Shown here: positions 8,828 through 17,696 of the stretch, in pieces
How the letters are laid out: each line of letters opens with the position of its first letter
Position numbering within the stretch: the first letter of the stretch is position 1
Origin: Clostridiales bacterium NK3B98
Lineage (GTDB): Bacteria; Bacillota; Clostridia; Oscillospirales; Oscillospiraceae
Assembly: GCA_000421005.1 (NCBI GenBank)
Contig: ATWA01000007.1
Coordinates: 23,147 to 87,146, forward strand
Direction of reading: 5' to 3'
Length of the DNA: 64,000 nucleotides
Translations under genes and position numbers: made by a program
The notes under the pieces: generated by a model
The model's database searches: none
Seen by the model: only the letters and a program-made list of their open reading frames with translations
Told to the model about the DNA's origin: nothing

Positions 8828-11389
8828 ATGTTTACGGTCAATATCAACGGCGTGGATTACCAGTGCGCCCATGACAAAAAGCTGCTGCGCTTTCTCCGGG
8901 ACGACCTTCACCTCACTGCCGCCAAGGACGGATGCAGCGAGGGTGTGTGCGGCACCTGCACCGTGCTGGTGGACGGAAAGAAAACAAAAGCCTGTGTGGT
9001 GCCCCTCAGCAAGCTGGAGGGCAAAAGGGTGGTCACCGTGGAGGGCATCGACCCGGCGGAGATGCGGGTCTATGAGCATTGCTTTGCCCAGGCGGGAGCG
9101 GTTCAGTGCGGCTTCTGTATCCCCGGCATGATTATCTCCGCCAAAAGCCTGCTGGACGAAAACCTGACCCCTACCCGGGCAGATGTGAAAAAGGCCATTC
9201 GGGGCAACCTGTGCCGCTGCACCGGGTATCAGAAAATTGAGGACGCCATTCTCATGGCGGCGGACTTCTTCCGGGAGGGGCGGGAGATTCCCCCTGCCCC
9301 CAAGACGCTGCACATGAACGAGCACGCCAAGCGTCTGGACGCTGCGGAAAAGGTAAACGGCACCGGACTTTATGCGGATGATTTGGATTTCCCCGGGATG
9401 CTCTACGCCAAGATGGTGTTTTCCAAATATCCCCGGGCACGGATTGACAGAATTGATGTGTCCAAAGCCCTCGCTCACCCGGACTGCGTGGAGATTCTCA
9501 CCAAAGGGGACGTGCCCTGCAATAAAATCGGCCACATCAAGCAGGATTGGGATGTGATGATGGGGGTTGGAGACATCACCCGGTATATGGGCAATGTGCT
9601 GGCAGTGGTCGCCTCCAATCACCGGGACAAGCTGGACGAAATCGCCGCTCTGGTGGAGGTGGAATACACCGAATTGGAGCCTGTGACCAATCCCTTTGAC
9701 GCACTCCGGGGAGACGCCCCATTGATTCACCCCGACGGCAACGTGATGAGCCGGGCAAATCTGGTGCGGGGCAACGCAGACGAGGCCATCCGCAACTCCA
9801 AATATGTGGTCACCCGGAAGTACAAAACCTCTTGGCAGGAGCATGGCTTTATGGAGCCGGAGTGCGCCGTGGCGCTGCCTGAGGGGGAGGATGGTCTGCT
9901 GATTTACACCACCAGTCAGTCCATTTACGACGTACAGCGAGAGTGCTCCACTATGCTGAAGCTGCCTCCGGAAAAGGTGCATTGCCGGGCTCCGCTGGTG
10001 GGCGGCGGCTTTGGCGGCAAGGAGGATATGTCGGTGCAGCCCTACGCCGCCCTGATGGCATGGGTGACCAAGCGCCCGGTGAAGGTAAAGTACACCCGTC
10101 AGGAGTCGCTGGCCTATCATGTGAAGCGGCACCCCATGGAGATGGAATTTACCACCGCCTGCGACGAAAACGGCCACCTCACCGGCATGAAGGGGATTAT
10201 CATTGCCGATACCGGCGCTTATGCCTCTCTGGGCGGTCCGGTGCTGCACCGTGCCTGTACCCATGCCGCAGGGCCGTACAACTATCAGAACATCGACATT
10301 TTCGGCATGAGCGTCTACACCAACAACCTCCCCTCCGGGGCGTTCCGGGGATTTGGCGTCACCCAGAGCTGCTTTGCCACCGAGATGAACATCAACCTGC
10401 TGGCAGAGATGTGCGGGCTGGACCCCTGGGAGTTCCGCCGCCGCAATGCCATTCAGCCGGGGGATATTCTCCCCAACGGTCAGACCGCTGACCCCAACAC
10501 CAATATGGCCGCCTGTCTGGACGCGGTGAAGGATGTGTACTACGGCAACAAGTATGCCGGAATCGCCTGCGGGTTCAAAAACTCCGGCACCGGAATGGGC
10601 AAAAAGGACATTGGACGGGTACTGCTCAGCGTGGAGGGAGGCAAAATCCATATCCGTACCTCCGCCTCCTGCATGGGGCAGGGCATCGGACAGATGACGC
10701 TGACGGAAATCTGCCATGTCACCGACCTTGACCCCGCCCTGTTCGTCTTTGAAAATGCGGACACAGTGCGCACCCCGGATGCCGGCACCTCCACCGCCTC
10801 CCGTCAGACGGTGATGACCGGAGAGGCTGCAAGGCGGGTCGGTGAAAAGCTGAAAGCCGCACTGGAAAAGCATACCTTAGCCGAGTTGGAAGGACAGGAG
10901 TTTTTGGGAGAATACTCCGCCAAAACCGACCCGCTGGGCGCTATCAAGGAAAACCCGGTGAGCCATATCTCCTACTCCTACGGGGCGCAGGTGATCGTGC
11001 TCAACGAGGAGGGGAAAATCACCAAGGCGGTTTCCGCCTTTGATGTGGGCACCCCGGTGAATATCCAGTCGGTAGAGGGACAGATTGAGGGCGGTATGCT
11101 CATGGGCATTGGCTACGGCGTTACCGAGAAGGTTGAAGTAGAAAACGGACGGTTTATGAGCAGATTCGGCACCATCGGCTTGATGCGTGCGGACGCAGCG
11201 CCGGAATTGGAGGTCATTCTCTGCCAGCCCAAGGAGGAAGACAAGCTGCCCTTCTCCCTGGGCGCCAAGGGCTGCGGCGAGCTGTGCATGATTCCCACCG
11301 CTCCCGCCTGTGCCCATGCCTATTACCGCTACGACGGAAAATTCCGCCAGAGTCTGCCGCTGGAGGATACCCCTTACCGGAAAAAGTGA
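8828..11389 (+). CDS. Selenium-dependent xanthine dehydrogenase-like protein, fused 2Fe-2S and molybdopterin domains
   Basis: 853 residues starting at the ATG at 8828 behind GGAAAGGAG. An N-terminal 2Fe-2S domain (cluster 1 C36, C41, C44, C56; cluster 2 C94, C97, C129, C131) is fused to a full molybdopterin domain with GGGFGGKED (about 394), GAFRGFGVTQ (about 505) and GAKGCGELCMIP near 820. Length and fused layout match the family of Enterococcus and Clostridium hydroxylases whose activity depends on selenium and SelD (the class modelled as TIGR03311). The usual accessory genes yqeB, yqeC and selD are not in this window. Last gene of the operon, closed by a strong terminator. Confidence 0.88.
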   Translation: MFTVNINGVDYQCAHDKKLLRFLRDDLHLTAAKDGCSEGVCGTCTVLVDGKKTKACVVPLSKLEGKRVVTVEGIDPAEMRVYEHCFAQAGAVQCGFCIPGMIISAKSLLDENLTPTRADVKKAIRGNLCRCTGYQKIEDAILMAADFFREGREIPPAPKTLHMNEHAKRLDAAEKVNGTGLYADDLDFPGMLYAKMVFSKYPRARIDRIDVSKALAHPDCVEILTKGDVPCNKIGHIKQDWDVMMGVGDITRYMGNVLAVVASNHRDKLDEIAALVEVEYTELEPVTNPFDALRGDAPLIHPDGNVMSRANLVRGNADEAIRNSKYVVTRKYKTSWQEHGFMEPECAVALPEGEDGLLIYTTSQSIYDVQRECSTMLKLPPEKVHCRAPLVGGGFGGKEDMSVQPYAALMAWVTKRPVKVKYTRQESLAYHVKRHPMEMEFTTACDENGHLTGMKGIIIADTGAYASLGGPVLHRACTHAAGPYNYQNIDIFGMSVYTNNLPSGAFRGFGVTQSCFATEMNINLLAEMCGLDPWEFRRRNAIQPGDILPNGQTADPNTNMAACLDAVKDVYYGNKYAGIACGFKNSGTGMGKKDIGRVLLSVEGGKIHIRTSASCMGQGIGQMTLTEICHVTDLDPALFVFENADTVRTPDAGTSTASRQTVMTGEAARRVGEKLKAALEKHTLAELEGQEFLGEYSAKTDPLGAIKENPVSHISYSYGAQVIVLNEEGKITKAVSAFDVGTPVNIQSVEGQIEGGMLMGIGYGVTEKVEVENGRFMSRFGTIGLMRADAAPELEVILCQPKEEDKLPFSLGAKGCGELCMIPTAPACAHAYYRYDGKFRQSLPLEDTPYRKK

Positions 11390-11401
11390 TATCTCTGTGC
11401 A

Positions 11402-11435
11402 AAAACGGCTGTCTTCCGTGGAAGGCAGCCGTTTT
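11402..11435. terminator. Bidirectional terminator between xdh operon and alpha/beta hydrolase
   Basis: 15-16 bp stem AAAACGGCTGTCTTCC / GGAAGGCAGCCGTTTT (one wobble pair) lying between convergent genes, with A-tract and T-tract on either side. Confidence 0.9.
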
Positions 11436-11436
11436 G

Positions 11437-12249
11437 TTATGGATTGAGTAAAAAGTGCTTGATCCTTCGGTTGAAGTCGGTCATCTCCTGCTCATACACC
11501 CCGTGGCTCTGGCCGGGATAGAAATGGAGCTTTGCGTGAGGAATCCCCCTTGCCAGCTCCAGGGAGGCCTGTGCCCCCACCACCTGATCCCGCTCCCCGC
11601 CCAGCACCAGCGTTGGGACGGTGATTTCCCAGAGCCGGTCAGAGACGCTGTGGGTGAGACAGCTATGGCACAGCGTGAGAAACCGCTCGTATTCCTTCGG
11701 CGGCATCAGCCTGCCCACCAGCCGGGACTGTAAGACGCCCTGTCTCTGGTATGCCCCGGTATAGGAGCGGCGGGCGGTGTCCTCCATAATGGCGGCAAAT
11801 TTCCGCTGCCGGGCCAGCCTGATCCAGTGTGAAAGCGCCTGTTCCATCACCGGGGTGGGACTGGCTGCCGTCACCGCAAGCACCAGCCTTCTCACCCGCT
11901 GAGGGTAGAGCAGTGCCAGCCACTGGGCGATCATTCCCCCCTGAGAGACGCCTACCACGTCCGCTTGCTCCAATCCCTCCGCTTCCATCCAGCAGGCAAT
12001 GTCTTTCGCCATGTCTCCCGTGGACCAGAGCTTGGGCAGCGGCTCCCGACGGCTCAGCACATAGACCCGAAAGTCCCGGGCAAAGGTGCGATAGAGCAGA
12101 GAGAAGGGCAGCGCCAGCCCCTTGGCTGTGCGGAAGCCGTCTCCCACGCCGGGAAGCAGGAGCATGGGTCTGTCTCCCTCGCCAAAGGAAATATAGTCAA
12201 AGTGCCAGCCGTCTCCCTGAAAGGTATGGTCCTCTGCAAATCCGCTCAT
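11437..12249 (-). CDS. Alpha/beta-fold hydrolase
   Basis: 270 residues from the ATG at 12249, chosen for AAGGAGAGAG directly upstream; the longer frame only reads through the upstream channel gene. The catalytic triad is visible: Ser102 in GVSQGG, Asp221 in GGERDQVVG, His249 in GQSHGVYEQ. The protein is soluble, with no signal peptide. The substrate is unknown (esterase or lipase-like). The start lies ten bases after the stop of the potassium channel gene, so the two are probably co-transcribed. Confidence 0.88.
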   Translation of the reverse strand: MSGFAEDHTFQGDGWHFDYISFGEGDRPMLLLPGVGDGFRTAKGLALPFSLLYRTFARDFRVYVLSRREPLPKLWSTGDMAKDIACWMEAEGLEQADVVGVSQGGMIAQWLALLYPQRVRRLVLAVTAASPTPVMEQALSHWIRLARQRKFAAIMEDTARRSYTGAYQRQGVLQSRLVGRLMPPKEYERFLTLCHSCLTHSVSDRLWEITVPTLVLGGERDQVVGAQASLELARGIPHAKLHFYPGQSHGVYEQEMTDFNRRIKHFLLNP

Positions 12250-12259
12250 ATCTCTCTCC

Positions 12260-13441
12260 TTATATCCACACCTCGCCGCTGCGGCGCTTTGCCCGGTAGA
12301 GCAGCACCGTGTCGTTCTCTTGCAAAAGGGTGTCCTCCGCCGGAGCGAACAGCCCTTTCCCCCGGCGCAGCAGCACCACCATCGTCCTGCGGGACAAATC
12401 CAGCTCCCCGACCCTCTGGCCAATCCAGGGATGCCCCGGATTCATGGTGGTCTCCCGGAGGGCGATTTCCCCGTCCTGCTCTCTCCGGTCTGCGGCAAGC
12501 ACCAGCTCGTCCCCCGTCTGCAAAACCAGCTCCCGGCGTGGAGGCAGCACCCGCTCTCCCCTGCGGACAAGGGCGGCGGTCAGCTCCGGCGGCAGGGGCA
12601 GCTCCCAGATGGAACGTCCCGACCATGGATGCCCCTGCTCCAATTTCATCCGCACAAAGGTAAGGTCGCATTCCTCCGCCCCTGCGGATTTTGCCCGGGT
12701 ATACTGCTCCACAAAGCCAGCGGAGAGAATACCGGTGGGGATGGCGACCATGCCCACCCCCAGAAAGGTGATTAAGATACCAAACACCCGCCCTGCCGCC
12801 GTCACCGGGTAGATGTCCCCGTAACCCACCGTGAGCAGGGTGGAAACCGCCCACCAGAAACCGGAAAAGGCGTTTCGGAATACCTCCGGCTGGGCTTCAT
12901 GCTCCAGAGAATACATACAGAGGGAGGATGCGGTCATCAGCACCAATATGATGAAGATGGAGGATACCAGTTGATCCCGCTTGCTCTTGACCACATCGCC
13001 GATCACGCTGAGGGCATCGTAATAGGCGTTGATGCGAAACAGCCGGAGAATCCGAAATACCCGGAACATCCGAAAGGCCACCACACCCGCCGGGAAAAAC
13101 ACCGGAAGATAATAGGGCGCAAAGGACAGCAGGTCCACAATCCCCGCAAAGGAGAACACATACCGTCCCACTGCCGCCACGCCCCGGCTCTCCGGATAGA
13201 GATATTCCGCCGTCCACACCCGAAGGGCGTATTCCACGGTGAAGAACACCACCGTCACCAGCTCCACGGCGAAGAGCAGGTCATGGTAGGGCGCTACCGA
13301 GTCAAAGGTATCTGCAATGGCCAGAAAGAGATTGGTGAGAATCATCACCATCACAGTGATGTCAAAGGCACGGCTGGGCAGGTCGCTGTCCTGTCCGATT
13401 TGGATAATGTCAAAAATGCGGTGCTTGGTGTGCTTGCGCAT
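12260..13441 (-). CDS. Voltage-gated-type potassium channel with C-terminal RCK-C domains
   Basis: 393 residues. Transmembrane helices S1-S4 occupy about 25-140, with an arginine-rich S4 (RMFRVFRILRLFRI, 124-137). The pore carries the K+ selectivity filter TVGYGD (204-209) between S5 (about 158-178) and S6 (about 217-240). The cytoplasmic tail holds two TrkA-C/RCK-C-like segments (about 262-333 and 338-393), each with the HPWxGxxxxEL motif (HPWSGRSIWEL and HPWIGQRVGEL), which probably bind a ligand such as c-di-AMP. There is no RCK-N NAD domain, which is unusual. A -10-like TATAAT lies at 13492-13497. Confidence 0.92.
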   Translation of the reverse strand: MRKHTKHRIFDIIQIGQDSDLPSRAFDITVMVMILTNLFLAIADTFDSVAPYHDLLFAVELVTVVFFTVEYALRVWTAEYLYPESRGVAAVGRYVFSFAGIVDLLSFAPYYLPVFFPAGVVAFRMFRVFRILRLFRINAYYDALSVIGDVVKSKRDQLVSSIFIILVLMTASSLCMYSLEHEAQPEVFRNAFSGFWWAVSTLLTVGYGDIYPVTAAGRVFGILITFLGVGMVAIPTGILSAGFVEQYTRAKSAGAEECDLTFVRMKLEQGHPWSGRSIWELPLPPELTAALVRRGERVLPPRRELVLQTGDELVLAADRREQDGEIALRETTMNPGHPWIGQRVGELDLSRRTMVVLLRRGKGLFAPAEDTLLQENDTVLLYRAKRRSGEVWI

Positions 13442-13600
13442 AAACCCCGGCTCCTCTCCTCCGGTCTTGGCCGGATGGTTGCTCTGAGGATATTATACCG
13501 CCATCCCGGATAGGGGGAAAGCCTTTTTTCCGTCTCTTTCGGTTTTCTTTTCCATGTCAGCTCTTTGCAAAAAAAGCTTGTTGAAATTCTCCGTTTAGGG

Positions 13601-13629
13601 TTGCCTGTGACTCTTATGATTGATATAAT
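13601..13629 (+). promoter_or_regulatory. Promoter of the pRiA4b ORF-3-like gene
   Basis: -35 TTGCCT (13601-13606), 17-bp spacer, perfect -10 TATAAT (13624-13629); ribosome site GAAAGGAG and ATG follow at 13702. Confidence 0.8.
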
Positions 13630-13701
13630 GGTGGGGTATCCTGATTGACACCCGGCGGGAACAATGCTGTTCCGAGCCGTTTTTCGTAGAAAGGAGCCGC
13701 C

Positions 13702-15399
13702 ATGCCCTCCGACCGTCTGTTTGAACTGGCACTTGCCTTTCGCAAAACCAACCTTTGGAAACGCCTCTACGACACGGAATTGTTCGCCTTTTCCGCCCCA
13801 GACGGGGAAATTGCTTACGCCTGCGTGATGGGACACAATGGCCAGCATTTGGCGCTGGGGATTTATCCCGGCTCCTCCGGGCTGGACTCCTTTCGCCGCA
13901 TTTTGCAGGCCGGTGACGATCTTCCACCTGCCTCCCGTCATGAATTGCTATTCTCTCAGGACTGTGTGCAATGCTCCTTTGAGAACACTGATGACCTGAT
14001 TGACGACCAACTGGAGCAGGCTCGCCGGTATGCCCGGAGCAACGGGATTTCCTTCCGGGGCAAGCACGCCTTCCCCGCCTTTACCCGCTACCAGCCCTAC
14101 CGGATGCCCTGGCCTGTGCGCACCCAGGAAGACGAGGCGCTGCTTTGCCGGGGATTGGAGGCTGCACTGGATTTAGACACCTTGTTGCGGCAGGAGTCCA
14201 AGCAGGTGTTGGGTCTGCGCCCCTGTATCCCCTGTCAGGGAGAGATTCCATTTTTATCCCACAACGAGATGGGCGGTCCTGTGGCGGAGCGGGTCACACT
14301 CCCTCCTGAGACAGAGCCGGACTATCCCGCTCCTATGCTGGAGGATGAGCTGACGGTGCGCAGAATCTCACGTCTCAAGCGCAGCGGTACATGGCAGTGT
14401 GAATTGATGTGGGCGCAGCAGGCAGTCGCAGATGACGACGGCGGCGCTCCCTGCTTTCCGGCGTTTCTGCTGTGTTGGAGCGACATCACCGACCAGGTTT
14501 TCACCACCGATCTGGTGACATTGCCCTTTGACCACCCGGACAAGGTGCTGGGCGGTCTGTGCGAACAAATGCTTCGTGCCAATCTCCGCCCCAAAACGCT
14601 GCTGGTCCGGGAAAGGCGCACCTATGCGCTGCTCAGCCGTCTGTGCGCCGCTCTGGGCATTGCGCTGAAGCAGCAGGATGAGCTGGAACCGCTGGAGAAC
14701 GCAGAGCTGAGTTACTATCAGTTCAGTGAGGACGAAACGGAGGAGGACGAACTTTCCATGCTGGTGGAAATGCTCTCCGATCTCAGTCCGGTGGAGTTGG
14801 CACATATGCCGGGAGAATTGCGGGAGCAGTTAGAGGCGCTCAATGACGCAGACCTGCTGCCCCCTGAGCTGTCCCACAAGCTGGCATTGGCGTTTGCGCC
14901 CGCCCCTTCTTCCAAGGTCACCCGGCTGCCAAAAAAGGGCAGCGCAAAAGGAAAGCCGAAGCGCAAGTATGCGGATTGCTCCTACGTCATCAGCGTCTCT
15001 CTGGGGACGGGCTGCTACCGCCACATCCGTCTCTCCGGTGGGGATACGCTGGACGATCTGGCGCAGGACATTTTGGACGCCTTTGATTTTGAAAATGACC
15101 ATCTCCACCTCTTTGGGATGGACAACCGCACATGGGACAGCAGGGATTGCTACAGCAATGACCCGGATTCCACCGATCTCCCCATGTCCCGCCATTCCAG
15201 CCGGGTTCGGCTGGGGCAGTTGGGGCTGGTGAAAGGGATGGCCTTCAAGTTCCTGTTTGACTTCGGGGACGAATGGGTCTTTCAGTGCAAGGTGCTGCGA
15301 GAGCTGGCAGAGACTACCGACGTGGCTGAGGTGGTTCGCAGCAAGGGGGACGCTCCCAGTCAGTACGATTACGATGATGATGATTACGACGATGAATAA
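13702..15399 (+). CDS. Plasmid pRiA4b ORF-3-like protein with extra N-terminal domains
   Basis: 565 residues. The C-terminal ~140 residues (from SYVISVSLGTGCYRHIRL through FDFGDEWVFQCKVL) match the pRiA4b ORF-3-like/IS1096 passenger domain, a small fold with a conserved FDFGDxW motif, ending in an Asp/Tyr-rich acidic tail. The first ~420 residues (FELALAFRKTNLWKRLYDTE, then a second alpha/beta region) resemble uncharacterised domains often fused to it (DUF7309/DUF6930-like, from memory). A basic linker PKKGSAKGKPKRKY separates the parts. No transposase is nearby, so it is a resident cytoplasmic protein of unknown role. Confidence 0.75.
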   Translation: MPSDRLFELALAFRKTNLWKRLYDTELFAFSAPDGEIAYACVMGHNGQHLALGIYPGSSGLDSFRRILQAGDDLPPASRHELLFSQDCVQCSFENTDDLIDDQLEQARRYARSNGISFRGKHAFPAFTRYQPYRMPWPVRTQEDEALLCRGLEAALDLDTLLRQESKQVLGLRPCIPCQGEIPFLSHNEMGGPVAERVTLPPETEPDYPAPMLEDELTVRRISRLKRSGTWQCELMWAQQAVADDDGGAPCFPAFLLCWSDITDQVFTTDLVTLPFDHPDKVLGGLCEQMLRANLRPKTLLVRERRTYALLSRLCAALGIALKQQDELEPLENAELSYYQFSEDETEEDELSMLVEMLSDLSPVELAHMPGELREQLEALNDADLLPPELSHKLALAFAPAPSSKVTRLPKKGSAKGKPKRKYADCSYVISVSLGTGCYRHIRLSGGDTLDDLAQDILDAFDFENDHLHLFGMDNRTWDSRDCYSNDPDSTDLPMSRHSSRVRLGQLGLVKGMAFKFLFDFGDEWVFQCKVLRELAETTDVAEVVRSKGDAPSQYDYDDDDYDDE

Positions 15400-15408
15400 A
15401 GACAGCAG

Positions 15409-15440
15409 CGAGCGGTGCCTGATGAGTCAGGCACCGCTCG
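15409..15440. terminator. Bidirectional terminator
   Basis: Perfect 14-bp stem CGAGCGGTGCCTGA / TCAGGCACCGCTCG with a TGAG loop between convergent genes, followed by TTTC on the plus strand. Confidence 0.88.
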
Positions 15441-15442
15441 TT

Positions 15443-15874
15443 TCAGATCATATAGTCGTATCCGTCTTCCTCCCGGGACATGAGGCTTTGGATAGTAAAG
15501 CCGCTGAGGTAATCCTGCACCACCCGATTCAGCCCCTCCCACATACCAATGGTGCGGCAGGTGGCCATGCGGGGACAGGCTTTGCTGTCCGCTTCCAGAC
15601 AGGCGACCGGTGCCAGCGTCCCCTCCATCCGCTCCAGTACATCCAGTACGCTGATGGAATCCGGACTGCGGCTGAGACGGTATCCCCCGCCTTTGCCCCG
15701 CAATCCTTCCAGAATGCCCCCCTTTACCAGCTCTTTCACTATGCTTTCCAGATATTTCTCCGAGATCTCCTGACGCTGGGCAACTTCCTTCAGGGGGACA
15801 TAGCTCTGGGCGGAATGCTCAGCCAGATCGGTCAAAATCCGAAGGGCATACCGCCCCTTTGTGGAAATCATCAT
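15443..15874 (-). CDS. Rrf2 family transcriptional regulator (IscR/CymR type)
   Basis: 143 residues beginning MMISTKGRYALRILTDLAEH. The ATG at 15874 fits the family start; a GTG three codons earlier overlaps its own ribosome site. It has a winged helix-turn-helix DNA-binding domain (about 1-80, with VPLKEVAQRQEISEKYLESI) and three cysteines in CLEADSKACPRMATC (about 91-105) in the spacing of IscR-type [2Fe-2S] ligands, so it may sense Fe-S status. It stands alone with its own promoter, so the regulon cannot be read from context. Confidence 0.9.
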   Translation of the reverse strand: MMISTKGRYALRILTDLAEHSAQSYVPLKEVAQRQEISEKYLESIVKELVKGGILEGLRGKGGGYRLSRSPDSISVLDVLERMEGTLAPVACLEADSKACPRMATCRTIGMWEGLNRVVQDYLSGFTIQSLMSREEDGYDYMI

Positions 15875-15903
15875 ACCCTCCACCTCACCTGACGTTTTTA
15901 CCT

Positions 15904-15932
15904 ATTATACCGTAAGGTTGATAGGATTTCAA
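15904..15932 (-). promoter_or_regulatory. Promoter of the Rrf2 regulator gene
   Basis: Minus strand: -35 TTGAAA (15932-15927), 17-bp spacer CCTATCAACC-containing, -10 TATAAT (15909-15904). Family members often autoregulate, but no clear palindrome is visible here. Confidence 0.8.
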
Positions 15933-15943
15933 GCGGGTCAGCC

Positions 15944-16837
15944 CTACCCGGTCACTTTTTCCAAAAACGCTGTGACGTACGCTTCGTATCCCTCCGGGTC
16001 GGTGAGTACGCTCTCTGCGTGACCTGCGCCGGGAATCAGATGCAGCTCGTGCACGCCTGCGGTTACCTGTTCCATCCGGCGGCTGTGTTCCGGAAGGATG
16101 AAGGTGTCCTGCTCACCGTGGAGAAAGAGAATGGGAATTTGATTCCCCGCAAGAGCATTTACAGGGCACATCTCTGCGTAGCCGTACCCAAAGCGCAGCT
16201 TGGCCACCAGACCTGCCAGGTCGATTATCCAGCCGGGCACATGGGCGCTTTTCGCTCCGTTTTTCAGCACGTCGGCAATGCTGGCAAAACCGCAGTCCGC
16301 CACCACAAAGTCAATTTCCGGATGATATTGCAGACAGGCAACCGACGTGGCAGCGCCGAGGGATTCCCCATGAATACCAAGAAGGGTGAGATCATCATAG
16401 CGTGTCCGGGTGTCCCGAATCAGGGCGTCCAGATCCCGCCCCTCCCGGACGGAATAGGTACAGAAGGTGGGCTCGTTCTCTCCGTGTCCCCGCAAGTCAT
16501 AGAGAATCACCTGATAGCCCTGTTTTAAGTAGATTTGCGCATATTTCAGGCTGCCATACCGATTGTCGGTGTACCCGTGGGAAAGGATGACATATTTTCC
16601 GCTGCCCGACCGGTTGACCAGATGCTGCACATGCAGCTCATAGCCCTCAAACCCGGAAACAGTATAGTCCTGCTTTTCCAGCGTATCGTACCAGTCAATA
16701 TCATAATGCTCCTGCTGCCACTGTCGTGCCTGTTCCAGCGTCTGACGGGGTATGCTCACGGTGTAGCCAGCCATAAACCACCCAGCCCCAAGCAACAGCA
16801 CCAGTACAATCAATAAGATGATAACTGCCAGTTTCAT
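15944..16837 (-). CDS. Membrane-anchored alpha/beta hydrolase
   Basis: 297 residues from the ATG at 16837 (GAGGTG eight bases upstream). One N-terminal transmembrane helix (about 3-24) anchors a serine-hydrolase domain outside the membrane. Triad candidates are Ser in GIHGESLGAATS, Asp in LHGEQDTFILPEH and His in GAGHAES. This resembles Firmicute extracytoplasmic hydrolases related to Bacillus YqkD. Substrate unknown. A minus-strand promoter with TATAAT at 16872-16867 and TTGTCG at 16895-16890 (17-bp spacer) lies upstream. Confidence 0.87.
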   Translation of the reverse strand: MKLAVIILLIVLVLLLGAGWFMAGYTVSIPRQTLEQARQWQQEHYDIDWYDTLEKQDYTVSGFEGYELHVQHLVNRSGSGKYVILSHGYTDNRYGSLKYAQIYLKQGYQVILYDLRGHGENEPTFCTYSVREGRDLDALIRDTRTRYDDLTLLGIHGESLGAATSVACLQYHPEIDFVVADCGFASIADVLKNGAKSAHVPGWIIDLAGLVAKLRFGYGYAEMCPVNALAGNQIPILFLHGEQDTFILPEHSRRMEQVTAGVHELHLIPGAGHAESVLTDPEGYEAYVTAFLEKVTG

Positions 16838-16866
16838 TTCCTTCACCTCGTCCTGTTTCTCTCCTG

Positions 16867-16895
16867 ATTATATCCGAAGTTTTCAGTTCCGACAA
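16867..16895 (-). promoter_or_regulatory. Promoter of the membrane-anchored hydrolase gene
   Basis: Minus strand -35 TTGTCG, 17-bp spacer, -10 TATAAT; divergent from the LytTR operon promoter only ~16 bases away. Confidence 0.7.
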
Positions 16896-16910
16896 GTAGT
16901 TTTTCGCTTC

Positions 16911-16939
16911 TTGCTTTTCTTCCCTGGTTCTGCTATCAT
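16911..16939 (+). promoter_or_regulatory. Promoter of the LytTR two-component operon
   Basis: -35 TTGCTT (16911-16916), 17-bp spacer, -10 TATCAT (16934-16939), 50 bases before the response-regulator start. Confidence 0.7.
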
Positions 16940-16988
16940 ATGGTATCGGAGTTTCTGTATTCGGAATAGGACAATGAGGCGATAGGCG

Positions 16989-17696
16989 ATGCTAAAAATT
17001 GCGATTGCAGAAGATGAACAGGTGTTTCGGCAGCAGTTGGGGGATTTTTTGTCCCGCTATGGCCGGGAGCACCAGTTGGAGCTGGAATATCATTTTTTCA
17101 CCTCCGGTAAAAATCTGGTAGACGAGTTTAAGCCCGTCTACGACATGGTATTTCTGGATATCAATATGCCGGATATGTCGGGAATTGAAGCGGCTCAGCA
17201 CATCCGGAAATGGGACGAGGAAGTGGTGCTTGTGTTTATCACCTCCCTGTCTCAGTATGCCATCAACGCTTACGAGGTGGGGGCGCTGGATTACCTGCTC
17301 AAGCCGCTGGCCTATGAAACCTTTGAGCGCAAATTCGCCCGGGTGGTGCGCCGGGTGGAGAGCCGGATGGGCTCTACCATCACTCTATCCCTGCCCTCTG
17401 GGATGAAGCGGGTACGCACACGGGACATTCTCTATGTGGAGGTGGAAAATCACACCCTCCACTACCACACCACCCAGGGCGAAATCGTCCTGAGAGGCAC
17501 CATGCAGAAAGCGGAACAGTCCCTCTCCCACTATCACTTTGCCAAGTGCAACCACTGGTATCTGGTCAATCTGGCTCATGTCTCTGAGATTCGCAAAAAC
17601 AGCGTCATCGTAGAGGGCCACGAGCTGGAGATGAGCCGCCGCAGCCGCTCTGCTTTTCTCGCCGCCATGGCGGACAGCATGGGAGGCGAGGCATGA
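16989..17696 (+). CDS. LytTR family response regulator (AgrA-like)
   Basis: 235 residues. The receiver domain (1-120) carries the phosphorylatable Asp57 in FLDINMPDMSG, acidic residues EDE at 8-10 and the Lys of LLKPL. The C-terminal LytTR DNA-binding domain (about 132-232) includes RDILYVEVENHTLHYHTTQG. Such regulators respond to a peptide-sensing GHKL kinase, here encoded next and overlapping by four bases (ATGA). Targets are not visible in this window. Confidence 0.93.
   Translation: MLKIAIAEDEQVFRQQLGDFLSRYGREHQLELEYHFFTSGKNLVDEFKPVYDMVFLDINMPDMSGIEAAQHIRKWDEEVVLVFITSLSQYAINAYEVGALDYLLKPLAYETFERKFARVVRRVESRMGSTITLSLPSGMKRVRTRDILYVEVENHTLHYHTTQGEIVLRGTMQKAEQSLSHYHFAKCNHWYLVNLAHVSEIRKNSVIVEGHELEMSRRSRSAFLAAMADSMGGEA

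Noticed and set aside
4942..10873. Long minus-strand open frames opposite the molybdenum hydroxylase genes
   Set aside because: GC-rich third-position shadows; the plus-strand proteins have all family motifs.
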